A DNA stretch of 33,931 nucleotides from Myxococcota bacterium (lineage in GTDB: Bacteria; Myxococcota_A; UBA9160; UBA4427), in NCBI GenBank assembly GCA_963169575.1, contig CAUJGH010000128.1, forward strand, positions 1-33,931, given 5' to 3'. The notes below the pieces were generated by a model. It ran no database searches and was not told where the DNA came from. It saw only the letters and a list, made by a program, of their open reading frames with translations. The position numbers were made by a program, and so were the translations under genes. Each line of letters starts with the position of its first letter. The stretch's first letter is position 1. Below, one piece after another: positions 1 to 9,282 of this stretch.

Positions 1-1
1 T

Positions 2-694
2 CTCCAGCTGAAGCAGGCCGTGCGTCAGCTCGAGCGCAAGCTGGCGACTTTGCGACCGCCGGCTCCCAGCGCCGCACCGGACGTCGACGACGCCGGCGAT
101 CTGCAGGAGGAGCTGAACGCCCTGCGGCGCGAGAACGAGGAGCTCGCTCGATCGTGCGTGCAGCTCGAGACGGAGAACGACAATCTCCTGAACTTCTACG
201 TCGCGAGCCACGAGCTCCATTCGACGCTCAAGGTCCGCGAGGTCCTGATGACCATCAAGGAGATCGTCATCAACCTGATCGGTGCGGACCGATTCGCGAT
301 CTACATCGATCCCAATCAGACGGGCGAGCTGACGGCCGCCGAGGGCGAGGGAATGGATCTCCGCGAGCTCGCGCCCATCTCTCTCACCGCCGATCCCGTC
401 GGGCGTTCGCTCGCCGCGCGTTCGATCTTCGTCGCGGAGGCGCCCGATGCCTCGAAGACCGAGCTGATCGCGGGCGTCCCGCTCGCGGTCGAAGAGCGGA
501 TCCTCGGCGCGATCATGATCTACGGACTGCTCGAGCAAAAGGACGGATTCGGCGAGCTCGACCACGGCCTGTTCGCCCTGCTCGCCCAGCACGCCGGAAC
601 TGCGCTGATGGCGGCGCTCCTCTACACGACGTCGGAGCGGCGGCGGACGACGTTCGAAGCGGCTACGAGGCTCCTGCTCGAGAATGATCCGTGA
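2..694 (+). CDS. GAF-domain protein with N-terminal coiled coil (5' end open at window edge)
   Basis: Frame is open to the window start (LQLKQAV then GTG at 20); coiled-coil LQEELNALRRENEELARSCVQLETENDNLLNFYVASHELHSTL followed by GAF-like VLMTIKEIVINLIGADRFAIYI. Confidence 0.85.
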   Translation, partial: LQLKQAVRQLERKLATLRPPAPSAAPDVDDAGDLQEELNALRRENEELARSCVQLETENDNLLNFYVASHELHSTLKVREVLMTIKEIVINLIGADRFAIYIDPNQTGELTAAEGEGMDLRELAPISLTADPVGRSLAARSIFVAEAPDASKTELIAGVPLAVEERILGAIMIYGLLEQKDGFGELDHGLFALLAQHAGTALMAALLYTTSERRRTTFEAATRLLLENDP

Positions 695-959
695 GTGCGT
701 CGCCCGGGGCGCGCTCGCTGCGGCCGGCCGGCGCTTCGCCCGAGCCGCGCGGGCCGGCGACCGGGTCACCGGGCCGCGCGTCCGTCCAGACGCCCGCTTC
801 GAGGGCGATTCGCCATTTGCGCAGATTCCAGATCGCAGCCTGGAAATCGCCGACGGCCTCGTCGACGGGGCCCGCCGAGTCCGTCGCTTGCCGGATGGCG
901 ATCCGGATGCAGGTCTCGGCGGCGATGAGCGTCTCGCGCAGGTCTTCGTCGTCGGTCAA
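663..959 (-). CDS. small hypothetical protein (98 aa)
   Basis: Protein-like first ~60 aa (MTDDEDLRETLIAAETCIRIAIRQATDSAGPVDEAVGDFQAAIWNLRKWRIALEAGVW); tail-to-tail overlap with the GAF CDS; no recognised domain. Confidence 0.4.
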   Translation of the reverse strand: MTDDEDLRETLIAAETCIRIAIRQATDSAGPVDEAVGDFQAAIWNLRKWRIALEAGVWTDARPGDPVAGPRGSGEAPAGRSERAPGDALTDHSRAGAS

Positions 960-1259
960 GCAGCCTTCTCCCGTCCGCGGAAGGTAGGCGAGCGGCAGAC
1001 GACTTCGCAGGACCCGATATGGAGGAGGTTAGGCGCGACCGCGAGACCGGCTCGTCGGGCGAATGCGTGGCGCCCGGTCACGCGGACTCGGCGCGGCCGT
1101 TCGGCGCGGGAGCCGGCCGGGGATTTCGCATCCGGTGCGACACATTTTGGGCCCCACGCGGGTTCGGCTAGCGTCCGGGCCGGCGGCCGATCGCACGGCC
1201 GCCCGGTGCCGGTCTCGCCGGCCCCCGCTCCGATCGCAGTGCCCTGGTGGGCCTGGGGA

Positions 1260-3266
1260 ATGCGTACCGTGGATCAGATGGAAGCCCGCGTCGAAGCCCG
1301 TCGTCTCGCTGTGTCGCCGATCTCGCAAGAGGATTCGGACGTCCCGCCGTCTTCGGGCCGGGTCGACGCGCCGGGCCCTCGGGAGCAGGTTCAGCTCGTC
1401 TGTGAGCTGACGGAAGACCTCGCGTTCGCCTATGCGAGCCCGGGGTTCGAACGGGATCTCGGTTGGGCGAGCACGGATCTCGCCGGGGCGAAGCTCGAGG
1501 CGTTCGTGCATCCGGACGACTGGCCCCGCCTCCATAACATGCTCGAGTCCAGTCGCCCCGGAGAGATGCCGAGTCCCTTCGGCGTCGCCGCGCGGATCCG
1601 CGACGGGCATGCGCGCTGGCGGTCCTGCAGCTGGCGCGCGCATCGCTATGTCGGCAAGTCCGGCGGATGCCGCATCACGACCTGGGCGGTCGACCGCTAC
1701 GAGCCCTGGATCCAGGAGACGATCGTCGGCGAGCTGATCGAAAAGGCCCGCGACGCGCTCGTCGTCTTCGACTCGGAAGGGCAGATCCAGATCTTCAATC
1801 CGAGAGCCGAGGCGCTCCTCGGGTACACGCTCTCCGAGGTTTCGGAGCGATCGTTCGAGATCTTCATGCCCGAGCGTTTCCGATCGCGTCGAGAACGGCT
1901 CTGGCAGCGGTTCGTCGTCGAGGGCGAGGGCCGGAGGAGCAGCCGCCCGACGCGCGTGCTGGCACGGCGCAAGGATGGATCGGAAATCGAGCTCTCGGTC
2001 TACGTGAGCCGCGTCGGGAACGATACCGCGCCGTTCGTGATCGCGTGCCTTCGAGACGTCGAGTCCGACCTCGCGGTCGAAGCGCGGCGCAAGCTGCTCG
2101 CTTCCCAACGGACCCAGGCGAAGCGGTACGAGATCCTCGGCAAGATCACGAACGGCATCGCGCACGACTCGAACAACCTGCTCGGCGCGATCGTCAACCT
2201 GACGAACCTCGCGCTGGACGCGATCGAGACGGCGTCGCCCGCGCGCGCGTATCTGCAGGACGTCAAGCGGGCGACCTTCCGGATCGCCGAGCTCTGCAAG
2301 CGCCTCATGATCTTCACGGGAAGGAAGGAATCGGGGCTCGAGCCGATCGACCTCTCGAGCGAAGTCGGCGCGATGCGGCGCCTCGTCGAAGCTTCCGTCA
2401 CGCGGACGACGGAGCTTCGATTCGAACTGGCCGCCGGGCCACTGACGATCTTGGCGGACCTGACCCAGCTCCACCAGCTGCTGTTGAACCTCGTCGTCAA
2501 CGCCGCCGAGAGTCTTTCCGGTGCCGCCGGGCGAATCGCGGTCCGGACCGGGATCGAGCCGCTCGACGACGTCCGATGCGCAGACGCCTACATGGTCGAC
2601 GAGATGCCCGACGGGCCGTGTGCCTTCCTCGAAGTCTCGGATACGGGCCGCGGCATCGACGAGGCGACGCGCGAGCGGATCTTCGAGCCGTTCTTCTCGA
2701 CCAAGCCGGATCCGGGCCACGGTCTCGGCATGGCCGTCGTTCTCGAGATCGTGCGCGCCCACGGCGCCTCGATCCAGATCCGCTCGCGCCGGGGCCACGG
2801 CAGCGCGGTCACCGTGTTCTTTCCGCTGTCCGATGCGAAGACCGTCCGTGCGATGCCGACGGGGCGGAATGCGTCGCTCTGGTCGGGCTCTTCGCGGGGG
2901 ACGATCCTGCTGGTCGACGACGAGGACGTGCTGCGCACCACGACGAAGCGGCTGCTCGCGGCAGCCGGCTACACCGTGGTGACCGCAGCGGACGGCGTCG
3001 AGGCGATCGCGATCTTCGAGGCCGATCCCGGTCGCTTCGACCTCGTGATCCTCGATCTCGCCATGCCGAGGCTGAACGGCTGGCAGGCGCATCGGCAGAT
3101 CTGCGCGATCCGGGCCGCTGTGAAGGTGCTGTTCGTGAGCGGATGGCCCGAGGCGATCGCGCGGATGGAGCTGATCGAGGGAGGGCCCGCCGATTTCATC
3201 CAGAAGCCCTACGAGGTCTCGGCGCTGCTCCAGCGGGTCGAGGAGATCATTGCTTCCAGGGCTTGA
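1260..3266 (+). CDS. hybrid sensor histidine kinase: PAS-PAS-HisKA/HATPase-receiver
   Basis: PAS (VVFDSEGQIQIFNPRAEALLGYT), H-box-like GIAHDSNNLLGAI, N-box LLLNLVVNAAESL, G1 DTGRGID, F-box FEPFFSTK, C-terminal REC TILLVDDEDVLRTTTKRLL...LVILDLAMPRLNGW...FIQKPYE. Start at ATG 1260 is preferred over the 684 ORF start because upstream residues are Arg/Ala-rich shadow. Confidence 0.9.
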   Translation: MRTVDQMEARVEARRLAVSPISQEDSDVPPSSGRVDAPGPREQVQLVCELTEDLAFAYASPGFERDLGWASTDLAGAKLEAFVHPDDWPRLHNMLESSRPGEMPSPFGVAARIRDGHARWRSCSWRAHRYVGKSGGCRITTWAVDRYEPWIQETIVGELIEKARDALVVFDSEGQIQIFNPRAEALLGYTLSEVSERSFEIFMPERFRSRRERLWQRFVVEGEGRRSSRPTRVLARRKDGSEIELSVYVSRVGNDTAPFVIACLRDVESDLAVEARRKLLASQRTQAKRYEILGKITNGIAHDSNNLLGAIVNLTNLALDAIETASPARAYLQDVKRATFRIAELCKRLMIFTGRKESGLEPIDLSSEVGAMRRLVEASVTRTTELRFELAAGPLTILADLTQLHQLLLNLVVNAAESLSGAAGRIAVRTGIEPLDDVRCADAYMVDEMPDGPCAFLEVSDTGRGIDEATRERIFEPFFSTKPDPGHGLGMAVVLEIVRAHGASIQIRSRRGHGSAVTVFFPLSDAKTVRAMPTGRNASLWSGSSRGTILLVDDEDVLRTTTKRLLAAAGYTVVTAADGVEAIAIFEADPGRFDLVILDLAMPRLNGWQAHRQICAIRAAVKVLFVSGWPEAIARMELIEGGPADFIQKPYEVSALLQRVEEIIASRA

Positions 3267-4002
3267 GCTTCTCGAGGAGCGCGGCCTGCGATCGGACCTC
3301 GAGCTTCAAGAAGATGTTCTTGAGATGACGCCGAACCGTGTTGGCGCTGATGTGGAGCTTCGCGCCGATCGTGGAGAGTCGGTAACCCTCCTCGAGGCAG
3401 GCGACGATCTCGCGCTCGCGGCGGGTCAGGCGTTCGAGCTGCTCTTGCACGGCCGGTGGATGGCACGACGGCGCCGCGGCGCTCCCGGCGCCGCCGATGC
3501 CGCCACGGATCGCGGACGATTCCGATCCCGCCTCGCCCGGCCCGCTCGTCAGCCGCGCGAGATCGTGCTCGACCCGGCGGATGTGCGAGAGCACCGCCTG
3601 GATCGACTGCGTGCGTGAGCGCGCGCTGATGCCCTCGTCCACCAGACGGACGAGCTCCTCCATCTCGAAGGGCTTGACGAGGTAGCCGACGATCCGGAGC
3701 CCGACGGCCTCGACGGCGGTCTCCACGGTGGGATAGCCGGTCACGAGGATGATCGACGGCTCCGCGGACGAGCGAGCCGCTCCGCGAACGAACTCGAGGT
3801 CCATGTTGCCTTCGATCCGGATGTCCGAGATCACGACGGACGGGGATTCGGCCTCGATCAGCTCCCAGGCCTCCTGGACGTCGGACGCGACGAGGCAGCG
3901 GTAGCCCACCGTGCTGAGGGCTCGTTCGGTCGAGGTCCTGAAGAGATCGTCGTCGTCGACGAGCAGGATCGACTGATTGGCGTCGAGCGACATCCGGAAC
4001 AT
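3247..4002 (-). CDS. response regulator, REC + LuxR/NarL-type HTH
   Basis: SILLVDDDDLFRTSTERAL, VVISDIRIEG, T/K conserved positions (ILVTGYP, YLVKPFEM), C-terminal LTRREREIVACLEEGYRLSTIGAKLHISANTVRRHLKNIFLKL. Alternative start at 3993 with GAGGGG upstream. Overlaps the hybrid kinase 3' end by 20 bp. Confidence 0.93.
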   Translation of the reverse strand: MFRMSLDANQSILLVDDDDLFRTSTERALSTVGYRCLVASDVQEAWELIEAESPSVVISDIRIEGNMDLEFVRGAARSSAEPSIILVTGYPTVETAVEAVGLRIVGYLVKPFEMEELVRLVDEGISARSRTQSIQAVLSHIRRVEHDLARLTSGPGEAGSESSAIRGGIGGAGSAAAPSCHPPAVQEQLERLTRREREIVACLEEGYRLSTIGAKLHISANTVRRHLKNIFLKLEVRSQAALLEKLKPWKQ

Positions 4003-4073
4003 CCCCTCGGCGAAGGCGTTGCCGGCCGATCTTATGCCATTTCAGCTGCGAGAAGATGGCCCAAAAAGGGTCA

Positions 4074-4101
4074 TTTTGGCAGCTGGCACCCCGTCGAGAC
4101 G
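4074..4101 (-). promoter_or_regulatory. shared bipartite element, copy 1 (CGTCTC-N14-TGCCAAAA on minus strand)
   Basis: Plus strand TTTTGGCA-GCTGGCACCCCGTC-GAGACG, 72 bp upstream of the response regulator start; same blocks and spacing as 8646-8673. Confidence 0.5.
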
Positions 4102-4513
4102 GGATGCCGGGGAACGCAGCCGGTCGTCGACGTTCGTCCCCGCGTCGCATTTTCGGCGTACACGCCCCGCCTGGGCACCGTCCGGCCCCGCCCGCCGTGC
4201 GCGCGAGCCGGCCAGCTCCGAATCCCGTTCCGATGAAGAGTCGCGCGCGCGGCGACCCCCCTCCGCCTCCCGCAGCGGATCGGAGTCCTCGGATAGCACC
4301 GCGGACTAACAATGGAGGAGGCGTGATCCGGCATGCGCCAGACAGGGATGATCCGACATGGGTCAGTCGCGCGCGATCCGCCATCGGATTCGGGCCATTT
4401 ACGAGCGCGCTCTTCGAATCCCTTTCAGCTCGCCAGAGGCTTCGCCGAACCCCGGCTCCAAGTCGCGATGTGGTTCGAGACGAACCGGATCGCGCCGACC
4501 TAAGGAGGGGATC

Positions 4514-5806
4514 GTGTCGACAGGAAGTCGTGCATTCGCAGGGGCATGGAAGGCAATCTCGATCGCGCTGATCGTCGCGGCGGCGAGTCCGTCGGTCGGC
4601 TGGTCGCAGGCGACGGCGGATTCGGGGCAGGGCAGTGGCGCCGAATCCGCCGGATCGGCCGAGAATTGGTGGGATCGGCTGATTCCGCCGACGTCGATGT
4701 CGAGCGAGGTCGGGCGGGTCGACCTGCACGGATACGGGAGCTGGGCGTTCGCGGACACCAACGGGAATCCCTATCTCGGCGGAACGGCCAGCTCTTCCTG
4801 GGACGTCATCGCGGGCGGCTTGCTCGTCAGCGCGAAGGCGTTCGATCGGCTCTGGATCAATGCCCAGCTCTCCGCGGACACGCGCGAGGGCGATTCCGAC
4901 ATCTCGCTCGAGCGGGCCTTCGCGCAGTGGACCTTCGCGGATTGGCTCAAGCTGCGGGGCGGGCGTTCGCCGCACCCGATCGGAATCTATTCCGAGGTGC
5001 TCAACGTCGGTACGACGCGTCCCTTCTTCGATCTTCCGCAGGGCGTCTACGGACCGACCGGGACGACGACGCTCTCGTACGATGGCGCCGGGCTGACCGG
5101 ATCGATCGTCCTGCGAGACTGGGAGTTCATCTACGATGCCTATGCCGGCAAGGCGATCGACGAGTTCGCCGCACCCTATGTCGTCGCGCTCACTGGGCCC
5201 ATTCCGGGACCCGGAAGCGTCGTCGTCACCGACGCGCACGACACCTTCGGCGGCCGGCTCCAGATCCTGCCCCCGATCGAGGGCCTGACCGTCGGCGTCA
5301 GCGCCTATCGCGCCGAGATCGATCAGACCCCGGGAACGCGGACGGAGCGGATCGTCTACGGTGCCCAATTCGAGTACGCGCAGGAGAACTACTCGCTGCG
5401 CGCCGAGTACTACAAGCAGGAGGCGGACGGCTACAAGACGAACGCCGACAACGCATACGTGATGGGCACCGTCCGCCCGTTCGCGCTCATGCCGCTCGGC
5501 GAGAGCGCGACCTTGCTCGATCGAGTCGAGATCGCGGCCCTCTGGAACATGTACCAGATCCGCAGGGTCGAGCCGGCGCCGGGCTTTCCGATCCGGACCC
5601 CGAAGCAGTTGAAGAACCACCGGGAATGGGCCCTCGGCCTGAACTACTGGTTCACGCCGACCTTCGTCGCGCGCGCGGAATACCACATGATCTACGACAA
5701 CGTGTTCGCGCACGAAGGCTCGACGTTGCTCACCAAGCTCGGGCCGCCGCGAGATCTCGACAACGAGACCCAGCTCGTCAAGGTCGGCCTCGACTTCAGC
5801 TTCTAG
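4514..5806 (+). CDS. outer-membrane beta-barrel / porin-like protein
   Basis: GTG start preceded by AAGGAGG; signal peptide MSTGSRAFAGAWKAISIALIVAAASPSVGWSQA; alternating amphipathic strands; C-terminal ...VKVGLDFSF ending in Phe, typical of outer-membrane barrels. Confidence 0.82.
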   Translation: MSTGSRAFAGAWKAISIALIVAAASPSVGWSQATADSGQGSGAESAGSAENWWDRLIPPTSMSSEVGRVDLHGYGSWAFADTNGNPYLGGTASSSWDVIAGGLLVSAKAFDRLWINAQLSADTREGDSDISLERAFAQWTFADWLKLRGGRSPHPIGIYSEVLNVGTTRPFFDLPQGVYGPTGTTTLSYDGAGLTGSIVLRDWEFIYDAYAGKAIDEFAAPYVVALTGPIPGPGSVVVTDAHDTFGGRLQILPPIEGLTVGVSAYRAEIDQTPGTRTERIVYGAQFEYAQENYSLRAEYYKQEADGYKTNADNAYVMGTVRPFALMPLGESATLLDRVEIAALWNMYQIRRVEPAPGFPIRTPKQLKNHREWALGLNYWFTPTFVARAEYHMIYDNVFAHEGSTLLTKLGPPRDLDNETQLVKVGLDFSF

Positions 5807-5820
5807 GGGAGGGACGGACC

Positions 5821-6261
5821 ATGAACGGCAAGATTCGACGGATCGTGATCACTCTCCTCGCATCGACTCTGCAGGTCGCGATTGCCTCGGCCGCCCTGGC
5901 GGGAGAGTTCCGGGTCATCGTGAACGAGGCGAGTCCCGTGAGGTCGCTGCGCACCGAGGACGTCCAGCGATACATGCTGGGCAAGACGACGCGATGGGCG
6001 CATGGGCTGCCCATCCAGGCGGTCGACCAGACGCAGAGCTCGTCGACGCGCGCGGCCTTCTCGCGGGACGTACTCGGGAAGTCGGTGTCGGCGGTCAAGG
6101 GGTACTGGCAGAGCCAGATCTTCTCCGGTCGCGGCGTCCCGCCGGCGGAGCTGCCGTCGGACGACGCGGTGCTCGATTTCGTCCGGCGCAATCCCGGGGC
6201 CATCGGTTATGTGGCGTCGGGGACACCGCTGGTCGGTGTGAAGGCCGTCGAGCTCGAATGA
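5821..6261 (+). CDS. small PstS/PBP-like periplasmic substrate-binding family protein (single short domain)
   Basis: Signal peptide; FRVIVNEASPVRSLRTEDVQRYMLGKTTRWAHGLPIQAVDQTQSSSTRAAFSRDVLGKSVSAVKGYWQSQIFSGRGVPPAELPSDDAVLDFVRRNPGAIGYV matches the ~140 aa 'phosphate ABC transporter substrate-binding-like' family. 14 bp downstream of the porin-like gene. Confidence 0.83.
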   Translation: MNGKIRRIVITLLASTLQVAIASAALAGEFRVIVNEASPVRSLRTEDVQRYMLGKTTRWAHGLPIQAVDQTQSSSTRAAFSRDVLGKSVSAVKGYWQSQIFSGRGVPPAELPSDDAVLDFVRRNPGAIGYVASGTPLVGVKAVELE

Positions 6262-6337
6262 GCGGCGGCGGCGCGGGACCGGCCCACGGCCGAACGCCCG
6301 CGCCGCACGCCGCCTGCGGCCGGCCCTGCCGAGCGGA

Positions 6338-8509
6338 TCAAGCCGAAGCAGGGCGGTCGAGGACGGTCGGAAGCCGTACGGCGAAGGCGGCACCCGACGC
6401 GACTTCGGGATCGAGCCGAAGCGTCCCGTCATGAGCCTCGACGATGCCGTGCGCGACCGAGAGGCCGAGACCGGTTCCGCCCTGATGCAGGCGCGTCGTG
6501 AAGAAGGGCTCGAAGATGCGCGGTCGATCGGCCGGAGAGACGCCGGGACCGTCGTCGCGAACGAGGGTCTGCGACTCGCCGCCGTCGACGCGGCCCTCGA
6601 ACCCGATTCGAACCGGCCCGTCGCGGCTCTCGAGCGCATTCCGGATCAGGTTCACGAAGACCTGCTCGATCTGGATCGGATCGATCATCGACCAGGAGCG
6701 TTCGTATTCCGGCTCGAAATCGAGCACGAGCTCCGCGCCTCGCTCGCGCGCATCCGTCTCGCAGATCGCGATCGCGCTGCGAACGGCGACCGCGACGCGG
6801 CCGAGTGTTCGCGTGCCCGACTGCTTGCGCGCGAAATGGAGCAATCCGTTCGCGATCCGCCCGCATCGGATCGCCTGCAATCGGATGTCCTCGAGCAGTC
6901 GGATCTGATTCGGATCGGCCCCCGGCCCGGCCTCGATGAGTCCCAGCTCCGCACACGCCAGGATCGAGCCGACCGGATTGTTGATCTGATGCGCCACGCC
7001 CGCCGCCAGCGTCCCGAGCGAGGCGAGCCGTTCGGCGTCCCGCAGCCGCTGCTGACTGACCTCCAGCTCCCGCGTCCGTTCCTCGATCCGGATCTCGAGC
7101 TCCTTCTGCTGCTGGACGCGGGCTTCCTCGAGGCGGTGCTCCGCCGTGACGTCCTGGATGATGATCTGGCGTGCGGGGCGGCCTTCCCAGGCGATCTCCA
7201 TCCAGCGGATCTGGACCGATCGCAAGGCAGCGCGCAGGTTGCGGATCGGGATCGTCTCGTCGTCGACGAGGCGGGATGCGAGGGCTTCCCAGTCGTCGAG
7301 GATTCGCTTCCGGTCGACGTCGCGAACGAAGTCGAGCAGATCCTGGATCGCCGTCGTCCCGATCTTCTCCGGATCGATGCCGACGATCTCGGCCAGGGCG
7401 CCGTTCGAATACACGATCGTGCTGCCGACGACCACGGCGACGCCGTTCGGGGAGTTGTCGACTAGCAGACGGTACTTCTCGTCGGATTGGCGCAGCTCGG
7501 TGACGTCGCGGAGATGGACGACGATCCCGTGGACGCCGGGCGTATCGAGATGGTTCGAGAGGATGGTGTCGAAATGCTTCCACTCGCGATCATCGCGCCC
7601 GCGCGCGCGGATCTGGAGACGAACGACGCGATTCGGCTCGGATCGCACCGCACGCCAGGCGGGAATCCGCTCGCCGAGGTCGTCCGGATGGGTGAACGAA
7701 GCCATCGTTCGACCCTCCGGCGACTCGTCGCCGAGGTCGAAGAGCCGCCGGATCGCGGGGCTCGAGTAGGTCACGCGCGCCCGGGCGTCGAAGACGCAGA
7801 CCCCTTCCGAAGCGTGCTCGAGCAGCGCCCGGTAGCGCTGGTCCCGCGCGCGGACGCTCGTCAGGGCGAAATCCGCGACGTCCTCGATCGACCGGTCGGA
7901 GATGGTACGCGAGATCGTACCGACACCGGTGAGGATCACCGTCGCGAGCGCCGCGGAGAAGAGACGGTTGGTCTGGCGACTTTCGTCCACGGGCCCGAGT
8001 CCGGGAGCTTCGAGCGCTAGCCCGAGGTAGACGATGCCGAGGCCGACGAGGACCGCCGCGCCCCAGGCGGCGCAAGAACGACCGCGACAAGCAGCGGCGG
8101 CGATCGCGGGCACGGCGGGCGCCATCACGAGCGCAGACCCATCGGGTGCGCCCGTCAGCAGAGGCGCAGCCACCAGATAGAGAACCATGCCGCTGCATGC
8201 GCCATGACCGACGTGCACGATCGAGGGGCGCCGCCGCAGCAGAAAGGGAAGGGCGATCAAGGCCGCGCCGATCGACATCAGCGCGAACGTCGTGGCGGGC
8301 GTCCATCCCTCTCGCGTATGGAAGGCGATCGCGGTCAGGATGCCGATCCCGACGAGCAGGCTCGTGACCACGCCGGTTCGCGTGCAGCCGAGGACGTCGA
8401 CGCCCTGCCCGATGACCGACGCGTCGACGAAGAGACCATCGAACCCTGCGATCAGGGAGCGGATTCTTCCCGAGAGCAGGGGCGACTCGCCGGAGCGGGC
8501 GGGGGGCAT
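6338..8509 (-). CDS. membrane-bound PAS-PAS sensor histidine kinase
   Basis: N-terminal TM segments; PAS (EGVCVFDARARVTYSSPAIRRLF), H-box LAAGVAHQINNPVGSI, N-box VFVNLIRNALESR, DDGPGV, FEPFFTTR, GTGLGLSV. Start MPPARSG at 8509 is preferred over the 8758 ORF start. Confidence 0.9.
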   Translation of the reverse strand: MPPARSGESPLLSGRIRSLIAGFDGLFVDASVIGQGVDVLGCTRTGVVTSLLVGIGILTAIAFHTREGWTPATTFALMSIGAALIALPFLLRRRPSIVHVGHGACSGMVLYLVAAPLLTGAPDGSALVMAPAVPAIAAAACRGRSCAAWGAAVLVGLGIVYLGLALEAPGLGPVDESRQTNRLFSAALATVILTGVGTISRTISDRSIEDVADFALTSVRARDQRYRALLEHASEGVCVFDARARVTYSSPAIRRLFDLGDESPEGRTMASFTHPDDLGERIPAWRAVRSEPNRVVRLQIRARGRDDREWKHFDTILSNHLDTPGVHGIVVHLRDVTELRQSDEKYRLLVDNSPNGVAVVVGSTIVYSNGALAEIVGIDPEKIGTTAIQDLLDFVRDVDRKRILDDWEALASRLVDDETIPIRNLRAALRSVQIRWMEIAWEGRPARQIIIQDVTAEHRLEEARVQQQKELEIRIEERTRELEVSQQRLRDAERLASLGTLAAGVAHQINNPVGSILACAELGLIEAGPGADPNQIRLLEDIRLQAIRCGRIANGLLHFARKQSGTRTLGRVAVAVRSAIAICETDARERGAELVLDFEPEYERSWSMIDPIQIEQVFVNLIRNALESRDGPVRIGFEGRVDGGESQTLVRDDGPGVSPADRPRIFEPFFTTRLHQGGTGLGLSVAHGIVEAHDGTLRLDPEVASGAAFAVRLPTVLDRPASA

Positions 8510-8645
8510 GGCGATCCATCCGTTCGGTCGGGCACGGAGGCAGGCGCGCGCGTGGCCCGAGCATACCCCCCGTGCGACGTGAGTCGATCCGAATTCGCCG
8601 GATTTTTCCGAACAGGGCAGGAGTCGAAGCAGCTCGAAAAGTTCG

Positions 8646-8673
8646 TTTTGGCAAGGATCGTCTCGTGGAGACG
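8646..8673 (-). promoter_or_regulatory. shared bipartite element, copy 2 (CGTCTC-N14-TGCCAAAA on minus strand)
   Basis: Plus strand TTTTGGCA-AGGATCGTCTCGTG-GAGACG, 137 bp upstream of the histidine kinase start. Confidence 0.5.
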
Positions 8674-9282
8674 AACGGTGCTCTCCGCGTCCTCGCGTGC
8701 TGGCCCCGATTTGGGCCATTGGGTGCCGCAGGCGGGTCGCACCTAGCATGGATTCCACTCGCGATCGGATCGGATTCGCCGCGTCGCGGGCGGGTGCGCA
8801 AAGCCCAGCGCTCCGAGGCGATCGTGGGTCCGGGAACGGAGTCGGTCACCACGGGGCGCGCCCCCCCCTTCGGCACGAGCGCCGAAAGGACGAGGCCTCC
8901 ATCGATCCGAAGTCCGCGGCGAGGGTCGGACGCCGCCCTACCGGTCGACGGGACGCGGGCGCGGCCGGGGAGCCGGGGGCGGCGCCGGAGGCGCGTCGGC
9001 TTCGGGGATCCACGTCCCCCGAGCCCTCTCTATAGATAGAAACAGGACCGGGGGGGCGTCTCGGGGCGCCCGCCCGGGCCGCCGAAAGAGGCGCGCCGGG
9101 GGTCTAGGCGTCGCTGGCGGAACCCGCTAAGGTCCGCGCTCCGACGGCCCGGTCCCATCCATGGACCTTCCGTCGGGCCGTCCGGCGCCGCTCTGCGAAG
9201 AGGGGGCCGCGCGGAGCCCGCTCGAGGTTCGGCGCTCTTCGGAGCGCTCGAGACCCGCCGATCGGGCCAGAGAAATGGCAGC

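Noticed and set aside
4074-4101. TTTTGGCA...GGCAC as a sigma-54 promoter
   Set aside because: No GC dinucleotide at the required -12 position relative to the GG.
3209-5713. 834-aa minus-strand ORF
   Set aside because: Antisense to the porin-like gene and out of frame with the response regulator; compositionally a GC artefact.
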